Source of the DNA: Nocardioides sp.
Lineage (GTDB): Bacteria; Actinomycetota; Actinomycetes; Propionibacteriales; Nocardioidaceae
Direction: 5' to 3'
Assembly: GCF_029937575.1 (NCBI RefSeq)
Contig: NZ_JAPYPS010000003.1
Coordinates: 1,554-65,553 of the forward strand
DNA length: 64,000 bases
Position 1 is the stretch's first letter, and the number at the start of each line of letters is the position of its first letter. A program made the position numbers and the translations under genes. The notes beneath the pieces were generated by a model, which was given only the letters and a program-made list of their open reading frames with translations, was not told where the DNA came from and searched no databases. Below are positions 27,076 to 35,636 of the stretch, one piece after another.

Positions 27076-27813
27076 TCAGCCGGCCGTGGTGCCGATCGGC
27101 TTCGCGGTGACGACCACGTTGGAGAGGTAGACCGACCCGTCGTAGTCCTCGCACGTGATGACCACCAACCGGCCCGGCGAGGTCTGGCTGAAGAGCTCGG
27201 TGGCGCGCTCGGCGACCCGGCCCTTGTCGAAGACCTGCACGTCGCGGACGCGGTAGCCGATCCGGCCGTTGACTGTCCGTACGGCGATCCGGTCGCCGAC
27301 CTCGAGCGTCTCCAGGTCCTGGAGGGCCGCTCCACCCCGGCTGAGCGTGTGCCCGGTGACGAGCGCGCTCCCCGTCCTCGCGCCCGGCTCGGCTCCCGGC
27401 GACCACCAGCCCACCTGCTGGGCGTCGGCCGGCGGCGTCAGGGTCCCACCTGGTGCGGTGATCGGCACGATCGCGCTGTCGACGCCGAGGCTCGGGATGA
27501 GCAGGCGCTCCGGCGAGCCCGCCTGGATGCGGGGCTTCGGCTCGGGGGTAGGCGTCGGTCTCAGCGGCGGGATCTCGATCCGGAACTCCGGGTCGGGCCC
27601 GGTGCGCGGGATCGGAGACGCCGGCGCCCCCTTCGCTGCCGCAGGGCCGTCCCCGGAGTCGTGCTGGACGGACCACACGATCCCTCCGACCGCCAGGATC
27701 CCCACGGCCCCGGCGCTCGCCCACACGAGCAGGCGCGACCGCCGCCGCGGCTGGGGGCCGGGAGGGTCGGTCTGGCCGCTGGGGGTCGGCGTTCGGCGAA
27801 AGGGGACTCGCAC
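27076..27813 (-). CDS. class E/F-like sortase with altered arginine position
   Basis: 245 residues. A single membrane helix near residues 28-48 is followed by a Pro-rich stalk and a sortase barrel from ~90. The catalytic His lies in VTGHTLS and the Cys in LVVITCEDYDG. After the Cys the last strand reads SVYLSNVVVTA, where related sortases usually have YR.N; the expected arginine is Leu. GTG 27813 has CATACT six bases upstream and no properly spaced ribosome-binding site, so the message may be leaderless. I saw no LPXTG-type substrate among the secreted proteins here. Confidence 0.82.
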   Translation of the reverse strand: MRVPFRRTPTPSGQTDPPGPQPRRRSRLLVWASAGAVGILAVGGIVWSVQHDSGDGPAAAKGAPASPIPRTGPDPEFRIEIPPLRPTPTPEPKPRIQAGSPERLLIPSLGVDSAIVPITAPGGTLTPPADAQQVGWWSPGAEPGARTGSALVTGHTLSRGGAALQDLETLEVGDRIAVRTVNGRIGYRVRDVQVFDKGRVAERATELFSQTSPGRLVVITCEDYDGSVYLSNVVVTAKPIGTTAG

Positions 27814-28022
27814 CCCTTCAGTATGCGTCGCGCGTGGGCGCCGCGACGTGCACCGGCCCCACCCCGGACCCGCCAGGAGACAGCCGGCGAGGAGGACGGG
27901 TGGGCGGCGGGTCCGCCGCGCCCCGGAGTCGTCCGCGCGCTCGCCGCGGCGAGTGGAACCGGGCCCCGGCAGTCTGCCGACGATGGTCGGGCTCCTCGAT
28001 CCAGATCGTGCGTCAGCACCTG
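27814..28022. other. 209-bp intergenic segment without a recognised gene
   Basis: This stretch between the sortase start and tRNA-Gln contains only the putative -10 CATACT (minus strand, just before the sortase GTG). I saw no convincing open frame with a ribosome-binding site and no long inverted repeat. Confidence 0.4.
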
Positions 28023-28101
28023 CTCCCCGGGATGGAGTCGAACCATCGTCGCTAGTCCTGATTCAAAGTCAGGCGGGCCCTGCCGGCAGACCAACCGGGG
28101 A
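28023..28101 (-). tRNA. tRNA-Gln (UUG), unusual D-loop
   Basis: A 79-base fold: acceptor TCCCCGG/CCGGGGA, anticodon stem CCTGA/TCAGG around CTTTGAA (anticodon TTG), T-arm GATGG-TTCGACT-CCATC. The D-loop has T where A14 is expected, and the variable loop is nine bases (ACTAGCGAC). CCA is not encoded. Its place upstream of glmU matches the glnU position in Mycobacterium (recalled). Confidence 0.88.
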
Positions 28102-28174
28102 TAGGGCGCTCACTTTAGTGCCCCTGTCGCCCTGGGCGCAGACGGCTGCGGTCTCACCGACGCCTGCCCCACGC

Positions 28175-28231
28175 GGGAACCGACGAAATGGCCCCTGGAA
28201 GCAGTCCCTCGGGGCCATTTCGTCGATTCCC
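28175..28231. repeat. long inverted repeat: 20 paired bases with one mismatch, 15-base loop
   Basis: Arms GGGAA-c-CGACGAAATGGCCCC (28175-28195) and GGGGCCATTTCGTCG-a-TTCCC (28211-28231) pair over 15 plus 5 bp around one C/A mismatch; the loop is 28196-28210. It lies in the divergent gap between tRNA-Gln (minus) and the ligase gene (plus), about 35 bp before the ligase -10 box. There is no T-run, so it is not a standard terminator. Confidence 0.85.
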
Positions 28232-28265
28232 GTCGCGCCGGGGGCCGGCTCCTCCCGCGGGCGTC

Positions 28266-28271
28266 TAGGTT
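28266..28271 (+). promoter_or_regulatory. -10 box of a leaderless ligase transcript
   Basis: TAGGTT (TANNNT) ends six bases before GTG 28278, so transcription would begin at or near the start codon. No Shine-Dalgarno is present, which fits a leaderless mRNA. Confidence 0.6.
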
Positions 28272-28277
28272 GGGCTC

Positions 28278-29381
28278 GTGGACCTGCCCGTGATGCCACC
28301 CGTGCGCCCGATGCTCGCCAAGGCGGTCACCGGCGTGCCCGACCCGGGCAAGCACACCGTCGCCGAGATCACCGGTCTGAGCTTCGAGCCGAAGTGGGAC
28401 GGCTTCCGCTGCCTGGTCTTCAAGGACGGCGACGAGATCGAGCTCACCAGCCGCAACACCAAGCCGCTGACCCGCTACTTCCCCGAGCTCGTCGCCGCCG
28501 CGCGCGAGCAGCTGCCCGAGCGCTGCGTGCTGGACGGCGAGATCTTCGTGGCGATCGGACCGCGGCTGCAGTTCGAGGTGCTCCAGGAGCGGATCCACCC
28601 GGCCGAGTCGCGGATCACGATGCTGTCCGAGAAGACCCCGGCCAGCTTCGTGGCCTTCGACCTGCTCGCGCTGGGCGACACGTCGTACGTCGACCGGCCG
28701 TTCGGCGAGCGTCGTGCGGCGCTCGAGGAGGCGCTCGGCGGGCTCGACGGGCCCTGCTACCTGACCCGCACCACCGAGGACCCGGCCCTTGCGGAGGAGT
28801 GGTTCCACCAGTTCGAGGGAGCCGGACTCGACGGTGTGATCGCCAAGCCGCTCGGGGCGCCGTACGTCGAGAACGGCCGCACGATGATGAAGGTCAAGCA
28901 CGAGCGCACCGCCGACGTGGTGGTGGCCGGCTATCGCGAGCACAAGACGAGCACGCCAGAGCGGCCGCTGCTCGGCAGCCTCCTGCTGGGTCTGTACGCC
29001 GACGGCGAGCTGCAGCACGTCGGCGTCAGCGCCAGCTTCACCGCGGCCCGGCGCGCGGAGCTCATCGAGGAGCTCCAGCCCCTGGTCTGCGACATCTCCG
29101 ACCACCCGTGGGGGAAGTGGCAGGAGTGGGCGATCGCGAACCCGGACCGCGCACCCGGCACCCAGAGCCGCTGGAGCGCCGGCAAGGACCTGTCGTTCAC
29201 CCCGTTGCGTCCCGAGCGGGTGCTCGAGGTGAAGTACGACGCGATGGAGGGGCGACGCTTCCGCCACACCGCCCACTTCAAGCGGTGGAGACCCGACCGT
29301 GAGCCCGCGTCGTGCGGCTACGACCAGTTGGAGCAACCTGTCTCCTACGACCTCGCTAGTGTCCTGTCCGGAGGAGAGTGA
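28278..29381 (+). CDS. ligC: ATP-dependent DNA ligase, LigC type
   Basis: 367 residues, the size of stand-alone actinobacterial LigC without nuclease or polymerase domains. Motif I KWDGFR holds the adenylated lysine (KxDGxR), followed by DGEIFV (motif III), FVAFDLLAL (IIIa), GLDGVIAKPL (IV) and MMKVKHERTADVVV (V). The C-terminal half is the OB fold. LigC enzymes seal breaks in repair or end-joining; a LigD-type polymerase gene 5 kb away (34505-35593) has the same -10 sequence, supporting a shared pathway. GTG 28278 is a leaderless start. Confidence 0.93.
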   Translation: MDLPVMPPVRPMLAKAVTGVPDPGKHTVAEITGLSFEPKWDGFRCLVFKDGDEIELTSRNTKPLTRYFPELVAAAREQLPERCVLDGEIFVAIGPRLQFEVLQERIHPAESRITMLSEKTPASFVAFDLLALGDTSYVDRPFGERRAALEEALGGLDGPCYLTRTTEDPALAEEWFHQFEGAGLDGVIAKPLGAPYVENGRTMMKVKHERTADVVVAGYREHKTSTPERPLLGSLLLGLYADGELQHVGVSASFTAARRAELIEELQPLVCDISDHPWGKWQEWAIANPDRAPGTQSRWSAGKDLSFTPLRPERVLEVKYDAMEGRRFRHTAHFKRWRPDREPASCGYDQLEQPVSYDLASVLSGGE

Positions 29382-29383
29382 CG

Positions 29384-29950
29384 ATGACCAACACCCCAGA
29401 TACCCCTGACGGCCCCCCGTCCGCAGCAGCCCCCAGCTACGTGGTGGTCCTGCTCGTGGAGCAGCGACTCAGCGACCAGGACGCCGTGCAGGTGCGCTCG
29501 TTGCACGAGTCCATCGACGAGCCCGTGCGCTACCACGTGCTGCTGCCCGTGGACGACGCCGCCGCCCGCGTCGAGGCGTCCCTCGGCTCACTGTCCGGCG
29601 GCGAGATGCTCGCCGCCCCGGCCATGCCGATGGCCGACGTCGACCTCGACGCCGTCGAGGAGCACGCCCGCAGCCGGACCGAGCAGGAGCTGCACGACAC
29701 CGTCGCCGCCCTCGAGCGCGCCGGAGCCATGGTGGGCGACAGCGCACTGGTCAGCGGACCCCCCGCCGACGAGCTCGCTGCCAAGGTCGCCGCCATCGGT
29801 GGTCGCGAGGCGATCGTGCTCACCCGCCCCCACGTCGTGACGGAGTTCTTCCACCTCGACTGGACCTCGCAGGCCCGGCGCAAGCTCGGCGTCCCCGTGC
29901 TGCACCTGCTCGAGCACCAGACCTTCGACGAGCAGGCCGAGGGTCTCTGA
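29384..29950 (+). CDS. conserved hypothetical protein, Rossmann-like
   Basis: 188 residues, acidic. The N-terminal strand-helix pattern (YVVVLLVEQRLSDQDAVQVR), the repeated Ala-rich helices and the late ADELAAKVAAIGGREAIVLT suggest an alpha/beta fold somewhat like universal stress proteins, but no nucleotide-binding motif is clear. ATG 29384 is preceded by GGAGGAG seven bases away; an upstream GTG would collide with that site. It starts 2 bases after the ligase stop, so it is probably co-transcribed with ligC. Confidence 0.7.
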   Translation: MTNTPDTPDGPPSAAAPSYVVVLLVEQRLSDQDAVQVRSLHESIDEPVRYHVLLPVDDAAARVEASLGSLSGGEMLAAPAMPMADVDLDAVEEHARSRTEQELHDTVAALERAGAMVGDSALVSGPPADELAAKVAAIGGREAIVLTRPHVVTEFFHLDWTSQARRKLGVPVLHLLEHQTFDEQAEGL

Positions 29951-29954
29951 CGCT

Positions 29955-30731
29955 GTGAAGCTGGCCCTGCGCCGACGCTCGGGCCGGTCGAGCGAGCCCC
30001 CTGCCGCCTCCTTCGCCGCGATCCTGGACGGCCACCTGCTGTGGGTGGCGGTCCCGGCACGGCCGGGCCGGCTCGCGCTGCGCCGTGCCGACACGGCGGA
30101 GGTGCTGGACGTCGCTGTCGAGGACGTCACCGACCAGTCTGCGTATCTCGCCGCCCGCATCCACCTGAGCGGGCTGGACGGCGCCGAGAACCGCTACGAC
30201 GTGGTGCTGGTGTCGCCGGGCCAGGACCCCGTCGCGCTGCTGACGCCACCACTCCCCCGCGCCGCCGTGCGACCCAGCCGTGACGACCGCACCGAGCACA
30301 CCCTGGTCCGCAGCCCCGACGGGACGCTGCGGGTCCGGACGACCCTGCTCCCCGCCGCCGCGAGCCTGCTCGCCGTACGGCGGCTGGACGACGCGCTCGA
30401 GGTCACCCTGACCGGCGCCGGTCGAGAGCTGGCGGTGCTCGACGACGACGACCGTCCGCTCGTCTCGTGGCCGGTCGCCGGCGAGGTCGTGACCATCACC
30501 CGCGAGAGCCTGGCCGGGCTCGCGCCGATCACCCGGCCGGCCGTGACGGGCTCCACGGGCCACTGGCGTCCGGTCCGGCGCCGCGACAACGACCTCGCCG
30601 ACCCGCGCAGCGGTGCCCCGCTCCCCCAGATCGACCACCCCGAGGACGATCGCCCACTGTTGCGGCTCCCCTGGTCGCGCGCGGGTCTGCTGCAGGTCCG
30701 CGTCTTCGGCGAGGACGGTGACGACGCGTGA
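29955..30731 (+). CDS. hypothetical protein coupled to the Stealth glycosyltransferase
   Basis: 258 residues with a GTG start and no strong ribosome-binding site. It is built of short beta-strand repeats (ILDGHLLWVAVPARPGRLAL, RVRTTLLPAAASLLAVRRLD) with Arg/Asp-rich connecting segments and no signal peptide. I recognise no family. The stop overlaps the next start as GTGA, so it is translationally coupled to the GT4-Stealth protein and probably serves the same glycan step (inference). Confidence 0.65.
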   Translation: MKLALRRRSGRSSEPPAASFAAILDGHLLWVAVPARPGRLALRRADTAEVLDVAVEDVTDQSAYLAARIHLSGLDGAENRYDVVLVSPGQDPVALLTPPLPRAAVRPSRDDRTEHTLVRSPDGTLRVRTTLLPAAASLLAVRRLDDALEVTLTGAGRELAVLDDDDRPLVSWPVAGEVVTITRESLAGLAPITRPAVTGSTGHWRPVRRRDNDLADPRSGAPLPQIDHPEDDRPLLRLPWSRAGLLQVRVFGEDGDDA

Positions 30732-33430
30732 GGATCGGCTTCCTGGTCTTCAACCTCGACGGCATGGGCGGCACCAGTCGTTCGGCGATCACCCAGGCGA
30801 ACGCCCTGGCGGCAGCCGACGACGGAGCGCACGACGTCCGCATCCTCAGCGTCACACGCAGCGCCGACGCGCCGCACTACGACCTCGACCCCCGCATCGC
30901 GGTCGAGTACCTGGTCGACGTCCGCGAGCCCCGGTCGGACGAGCGACAGGCCCAGGAGTCCTCCCTGGTGCCGGCGCGCTGGGACGCCCAGTTCACCGCG
31001 GCCACCGACCTCGCCCTCGAGCAGCGCCTGCCCCGGCTCGAGTCCGACGTCCTGGTCACCGTCACCCCGGGGCTGCTGGCCTGCGCGATCACGCTCACGC
31101 CCGACTCCGTCGTCGTGGTCCACCAGGAGCACCGCTCCTCCAACGACCGCACCTCCGGGCTCGAGCCGCTGCTCGCCTTCGCGCCCCGCGCGGACGTCGT
31201 GGCCCTGCTGACGCCCACGATCGAGGAGTGGCTGCACGATCGGCTCGGCGCTCTCACGCCTCCCACCGTGGTGATGCCCAACCCGCTCCCGCTCGGCTTC
31301 ACCCCGCGCGCGGCGCTCGAGTCGCCGGTGATCATGACCGCGGGGCGCCTGGTGCCGGAGAAGCAGTTCGTCAAGCTGGTCGAGGCCTTCGCGCTCGTCG
31401 CCGACGACCTGCCCGACTGGCGGCTGCGGATCTGCGGCGACGGCCCGACCCGGGGCGAGCTGGTGCGCCAGATCCGCAAGCGGGACCTGTGGGACCGCGT
31501 CGAGCTGCCTGGCAGCCTCCCCGACCTGGCGGCGGAATGGCCGAAGGCCTCGATCGCCGCGCTCTCGTCACGGGCCGAGGGCTACCCGCTCGTCCTGCAG
31601 GAGGCGATGGCCGCCGGTGTGCCGGCCGTCAGCTTCGACTGCCCGTCCGGGCCGCGCGAGATCATCGACCACGAGGTCAACGGCCTGCTCGTCGGGCCGC
31701 AGTCGGTCCCGGGCCTCGCCGCAGCACTCCGCTGGGTGGCCACCGACCACGACCTGCGCCGACGCCTCGGCGCCGGAGCCCTGCAGACCGCGCGCGCCTG
31801 GGAGGCCGGAGCCCTGGCCGAGCGGTGGCTCGGCATCTTCGACGACGCCGTCGTACGGCGGGCCGGTCGCGGCCGACTCGCGGCTCGTGCCGCCGAGCCA
31901 CCCACCCGCGCCGGCGACCAGCCCCCGACACCGGGCACCGCCGGGCTGACCGGCCTGGAGGGTGTCACCCCGGCCCAGGCTCGGCAGCACGCCCTGCAGA
32001 CCTGTGCCGTCGCGGCATTGCGGGCCGCCCCCGGCTCGTGGCTGGTGATCCCGGCCCACGAGCACCCCGAGCCCGTCGTCGTCCTGCCGATCGGGCGACG
32101 CACCGCTTTCCTCGACGCCCTCGCCGCCGCACCCGGCGCGCCGTACCTCTCCTTGCGCGACCCCGCCCTGCACGGCTGGCACGAGCGACGTGGCCCGGTC
32201 GCGACCTTGGCCGCCGACCTGCGCCACGGCATGACCCAGACCCTGTACGTCGAGCCGTGGCCGGAGGTGGATGGTGCCGCCAGCCTCCTCGGCGCCGACT
32301 GCGGCGTGCGCGTGGAGCTCTGGGAGCCAGACGCCGCGGGAGGTCTCGTGGCCCCGGGACCGAATCCCTACGCCACGCGGATCGGTGCCGCGACGCTCAG
32401 GAGCCTGGTCCCCGCCGACGTGCACGGGGTGGAGGTGCCGACGGTGCCGCTGATGACCGCTCCGACGATCACCGAGTGTCGCTTCCCGATCGACGTGGTG
32501 CTCACCTGGGTCGACGGCGCCGACCCCGTCTGGGACGACGCCCGCGAGCGCCGACTCGCGAGCCTCGGCACCGCCGAGGACACCGCCCACCGTCGCGAGG
32601 CCAGCGGCCGCGCGCGCTTCCTCGACCACGGGGAGCTGCGCTACGCGATGCGCAGCCTCCACCTCTTCGCGCCATGGGTGCGTCGCGTCCACCTCGTCAC
32701 CGCCGGGCAGCGCCCCGACTGGCTCGACGCGGACCACCCGCGGATCAACCTGGTCGACCACCGCGACCTCCTGCCGCCCGAGGCGCTGCCGACCTTCAAC
32801 TCCCACGCCATCGAGACCGCCCTGCACCGCATCGACGGCCTCGCCGAGCACTTCGTCTACCTCAACGACGACACCATGCTCGCGCGTCCGACCCGCCCCG
32901 AGCGCTTCTTCAGCCCGTCCGGACTGACGGCCGTCGCCCTCTCGTCGGTGACGGCCGACCTGGGCGACGACGAGGCGGCGCCGCCGTTCCTGCAGGCGGC
33001 CTGGAACAACCGCGCCTTGCTCGCCGACGCCTTCGGCGCGAGCCTGACCCACACGCTGCCGCACGCGCCGTACCCCCACCGGGTCTCGGTCATCGAGGCG
33101 CTGCACGAGCGCTTCCCCGGAGCTCTCGACGCCACCGCCCACTCGCCGTTCCGCAGCGCCACGGACGTCTCCCCCCTCAGCTCGCTGGCCCAGCACTTCG
33201 GACTGCTCACCGGCACCGCCTTCGTCCAGCCGGTGGACCTCGCCTACGTCGACCTGAGCAACGCCGACCTCGAGCGGCGCCTGCACGCCCTGGCGTCGCG
33301 CGAGCAGGACGTCATCTGCCTGGCTGACCACCACGACCACGCCCTGCGACCCGAGCGGCTCGAGGTCGTGCTGCGCGACTTCCTCGAGGGCTACTACCCG
33401 GTCGCCGCCCCCTGGGAGCTGGACGCCTAG
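30728..33430 (+). CDS. GT4 glycosyltransferase fused to a Stealth-type phosphotransferase
   Basis: 900 residues. Residues 1-380 are a GT-B glycosyltransferase (FLVFNLDGMGGTSRS, MTAGRLVPEKQFVKLVEAF, SSRAEGYPLVLQEAM). A linker of ~200 residues leads to a Stealth module: CR1 IDVVLTWVDGADPVW near 587, CR2 GELRYAMRSLHLFAPWVRRV near 635, CR3 PTFNSHAIETALHRI with YLNDDTML near 688-715, and a CR4-like DVICLADHHDH near 861. Stealth enzymes (CpsY, GNPTAB family) move hexose-1-phosphate to a glycan, so this protein could build a phosphodiester-linked capsule or teichoic-like polymer. Convergent with the sulfotransferase gene, sharing stop-codon bases. Confidence 0.88.
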   Translation: MRIGFLVFNLDGMGGTSRSAITQANALAAADDGAHDVRILSVTRSADAPHYDLDPRIAVEYLVDVREPRSDERQAQESSLVPARWDAQFTAATDLALEQRLPRLESDVLVTVTPGLLACAITLTPDSVVVVHQEHRSSNDRTSGLEPLLAFAPRADVVALLTPTIEEWLHDRLGALTPPTVVMPNPLPLGFTPRAALESPVIMTAGRLVPEKQFVKLVEAFALVADDLPDWRLRICGDGPTRGELVRQIRKRDLWDRVELPGSLPDLAAEWPKASIAALSSRAEGYPLVLQEAMAAGVPAVSFDCPSGPREIIDHEVNGLLVGPQSVPGLAAALRWVATDHDLRRRLGAGALQTARAWEAGALAERWLGIFDDAVVRRAGRGRLAARAAEPPTRAGDQPPTPGTAGLTGLEGVTPAQARQHALQTCAVAALRAAPGSWLVIPAHEHPEPVVVLPIGRRTAFLDALAAAPGAPYLSLRDPALHGWHERRGPVATLAADLRHGMTQTLYVEPWPEVDGAASLLGADCGVRVELWEPDAAGGLVAPGPNPYATRIGAATLRSLVPADVHGVEVPTVPLMTAPTITECRFPIDVVLTWVDGADPVWDDARERRLASLGTAEDTAHRREASGRARFLDHGELRYAMRSLHLFAPWVRRVHLVTAGQRPDWLDADHPRINLVDHRDLLPPEALPTFNSHAIETALHRIDGLAEHFVYLNDDTMLARPTRPERFFSPSGLTAVALSSVTADLGDDEAAPPFLQAAWNNRALLADAFGASLTHTLPHAPYPHRVSVIEALHERFPGALDATAHSPFRSATDVSPLSSLAQHFGLLTGTAFVQPVDLAYVDLSNADLERRLHALASREQDVICLADHHDHALRPERLEVVLRDFLEGYYPVAAPWELDA

Positions 33431-34482
33431 GAGCGACCGAGCAGGGCCTTGATCCGCGCCTTCGCGCCGCCGCCCACCCGCAGCGACTCGACCTCGGCCT
33501 CGAGCGCCTTGATCCGGCCGGCCTGCCGCTCGACCCGCTTGGTCTTCTCGCGCAGCCGGCCCTCGTGGTCGCGCTTGGTGCGGACGACGTGCATCGCGGT
33601 CTCGTCGTTGGCGATCGCCGCGGCGACCTCGAAGTACGCCGCGTAGTCGGCCGCGAGCCGGTCGAGCTCGGCCATCGCGGCCTCGTCGTGGGGGGTCTCG
33701 ACGAGCGTCGTCGCCGCGGCCCAGGTCGCCTCGGCCTGCGCCCGTAGGTCGTCGGGCACCGCCAGGCCGTCCCACGAGTCCGAGGACCGGTTGAGCGAGG
33801 TGGTCAGGAAGTCGTCGACGTCGTGCGGCGCCGTCAGGTCACCGGGGTCGAGGCCGAGCTGCCCGCAGGCACGGGTCATCGCCGCGCGCCAGTCGCCGAT
33901 CAGGTCGTAGTACGGCACGAAGGCACGCGGGTTGTCGCGAGTGGCGCGCTCGGTGACGAAGATCGAGTTCATCCACGCCGCGACGTTGGCGACCTCGCGC
34001 TTGCGGCGCAGCTCGTCGCTCTTGTCGGCCAGGTAGGCCGAGTCGCGCGAGCGCACCACCTGGGTGGGGTGGCGCAGCATCGTGAGGCTCGAGACCTCGG
34101 CCCCGGTCGCCTCGGCGACGCGCTGCCACAGCGGGTAGACCCAGTAGGCGCGGGTCTCCTTGACCACCACGACCGCCCCGTCGTCGTACGGCGCGAGCTC
34201 GGCGGCCAGCCAGACGCGCAGCTCCTCCTCGCGCTCCGGGGTCACCGAGTCCATCGCGAGGTCACCGGCGTTCGGGCGGGTGTCGATGGTGCGCACCGGC
34301 AGGTCGTTGAGCCAGTACTTGTGGAAGTCGGCCACCCACAGCGGCTCGTAGTAGCCGCGCGGGTTGTTGTCGTCGGTGGGCACCTCGGGCTGCGGAATGT
34401 GGAAGCCGAGGCGCTTCAGGGTCCCGGCGACCGAGCTGGTGCCGCTGCGTCCGGAGCCGGTGACGATGAGGAGCTTGACCAC
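33427..34482 (-). CDS. sulfotransferase-family protein with C-terminal coiled coil
   Basis: 351 residues. The PAPS 5'-phosphate loop reads TGSGRSGTSSVAGTLKRLGF at the N-terminus, and LRHPTQVVRSRDSA matches the 3'-phosphate-binding segment. The last ~60 residues form a charged coiled coil (RLREKTKRVERQAGRIKALE). It would transfer sulfate from PAPS to a sugar or lipid; neighbours point to a surface glycan. The stop codon TAG overlaps the TAG of the GT4-Stealth gene on the other strand (33427-33430). It lies 22 bases downstream of the polymerase gene. Confidence 0.85.
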   Translation of the reverse strand: MVKLLIVTGSGRSGTSSVAGTLKRLGFHIPQPEVPTDDNNPRGYYEPLWVADFHKYWLNDLPVRTIDTRPNAGDLAMDSVTPEREEELRVWLAAELAPYDDGAVVVVKETRAYWVYPLWQRVAEATGAEVSSLTMLRHPTQVVRSRDSAYLADKSDELRRKREVANVAAWMNSIFVTERATRDNPRAFVPYYDLIGDWRAAMTRACGQLGLDPGDLTAPHDVDDFLTTSLNRSSDSWDGLAVPDDLRAQAEATWAAATTLVETPHDEAAMAELDRLAADYAAYFEVAAAIANDETAMHVVRTKRDHEGRLREKTKRVERQAGRIKALEAEVESLRVGGGAKARIKALLGRS

Positions 34483-34504
34483 GACCGCGAGGCTACTCGA
34501 AGCG

Positions 34505-35593
34505 CTAGTCCACCCGGTTGCCCTCGTCGTCCCAGTGCTCGGCGACGCGTCTGCTCGGCTGCACCCGCGGCGGCTCGCCGGGCATCTTCGGGTGGTCGGG
34601 CGGGAAGTTCAGCTCGCCGTGCCCCTCGGCCACCTGCGCCTCCCACAGGTCGAGCAGTGGCTCGAGCGAGTGGTGGGTCTCGTCGATGCCGGCCCACGGG
34701 TCGCCGTCCGCGAGCCGGTCGGGGACCGAGAAGAGGTGGTACTCGCCGGGGTCGGTGACGCCGGCCAGCTCCGACCACGTCATCGGGGTCGACACGGGCG
34801 CGCCCGCGATCGGTCTCAGCGAGTACGCCGACGCGATCGTGCGGTCGCGACAGTTCTGGTTGTAGTCGACGAAGATCCGCTCACCGCGCTCCTCCTTCCA
34901 CCACGCGGTCGTGACCTGCTCGTCGCGCTGCTCCAGCTCGCGACCGAAGCCGATCGCGGCGTGGCGCACCTCGGCGAACTCCCAGCGCGGTGCGATGCGC
35001 ACATAGATGTGCACGCCCCGGTTGCCCGAGGTCTTCACGAAGCCCACCAGGCCCAGCTCGCGCAGCAGCTCGTCGGCGACCCCCGCCACGCGGACCGCGT
35101 CGGAGAACGACGTACCGGGCTGGGGGTCCAGGTCGATGCGCAGCTCGTCGGGGTGGTCGACGTCGTCGCGCCGCACCGGCCACGGGTGGAAGGTGAGCGT
35201 GCCCATGTGCGCGCACCAGACGGGTACAGCGATCTCGGTCGGACAGATCTCGTCGGCGGTGCGCCCGCTGGGGAAAGTGATCCCCACCGTCTCCAGGTAG
35301 TCGGGCGCCCCCTTGGGCACCCGCTTCTGGTAGAAGGCATCTGCGCCCTTGTCCTGCGGCCCGGTGGCCAGCTTCATGCCCGGTCGTACGCCGGAGGTCC
35401 ACCGCTCCAGGGCGGTCGGCCGGTCGCGCAGGGCCCGCATCAGCCCGTCGTCGACCGAGACGACGTACTCGGCGACCATCAGCTTGGTCACCTCGGGCGT
35501 GCGCTCGGTGGCCTCGTAGATGACCCGGTCGGGGCTCGACACCCGCACCTCGCGGTCGCCGGCCTGCACGTGCGCCGCAGCGGTCTTCGCCAT
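34505..35593 (-). CDS. LigD-type DNA/RNA polymerase domain protein (end joining)
   Basis: 362 residues forming a complete LigD polymerase (PrimPol-like) module. Typical strings are SPDRVIYEA, ERWTSGVRPG, ELRIDLDPQPGTSF with the catalytic Asp pair, VKTSGNRGVHIYVRI, and IFVDYNQNCRDRTIASAYSL. Such stand-alone polymerases (PolD1-like) fill gaps or prime during non-homologous end joining with LigC or LigD. ATG 35593 follows TAGGTT by seven bases, a leaderless layout matching ligC. The C-terminal ~90 residues extend slightly past the catalytic core. Confidence 0.92.
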   Translation of the reverse strand: MAKTAAAHVQAGDREVRVSSPDRVIYEATERTPEVTKLMVAEYVVSVDDGLMRALRDRPTALERWTSGVRPGMKLATGPQDKGADAFYQKRVPKGAPDYLETVGITFPSGRTADEICPTEIAVPVWCAHMGTLTFHPWPVRRDDVDHPDELRIDLDPQPGTSFSDAVRVAGVADELLRELGLVGFVKTSGNRGVHIYVRIAPRWEFAEVRHAAIGFGRELEQRDEQVTTAWWKEERGERIFVDYNQNCRDRTIASAYSLRPIAGAPVSTPMTWSELAGVTDPGEYHLFSVPDRLADGDPWAGIDETHHSLEPLLDLWEAQVAEGHGELNFPPDHPKMPGEPPRVQPSRRVAEHWDDEGNRVD

Positions 35594-35600
35594 GCCCGCA

Positions 35601-35636
35601 AACCTACTCGTGCCGGGCGGCCGCTCCGCGTAGGTT
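35601..35636. promoter_or_regulatory. divergent pair of TAGGTT -10 boxes forming an inverted repeat
   Basis: AACCTAC (35601-35607) and GTAGGTT (35630-35636) are inverted copies. Each contains TAGGTT pointing outward: seven bases before ATG 35593 (minus) and six bases before GTG 35643 (plus). Both genes lack a Shine-Dalgarno, so both messages are probably leaderless from this 49-bp gap. Confidence 0.6.

Noticed and set aside
29384..29950. Universal stress protein
   Set aside because: The strand-helix pattern is suggestive, but the G-x2-G-x9-G(S/T) nucleotide motif is missing.
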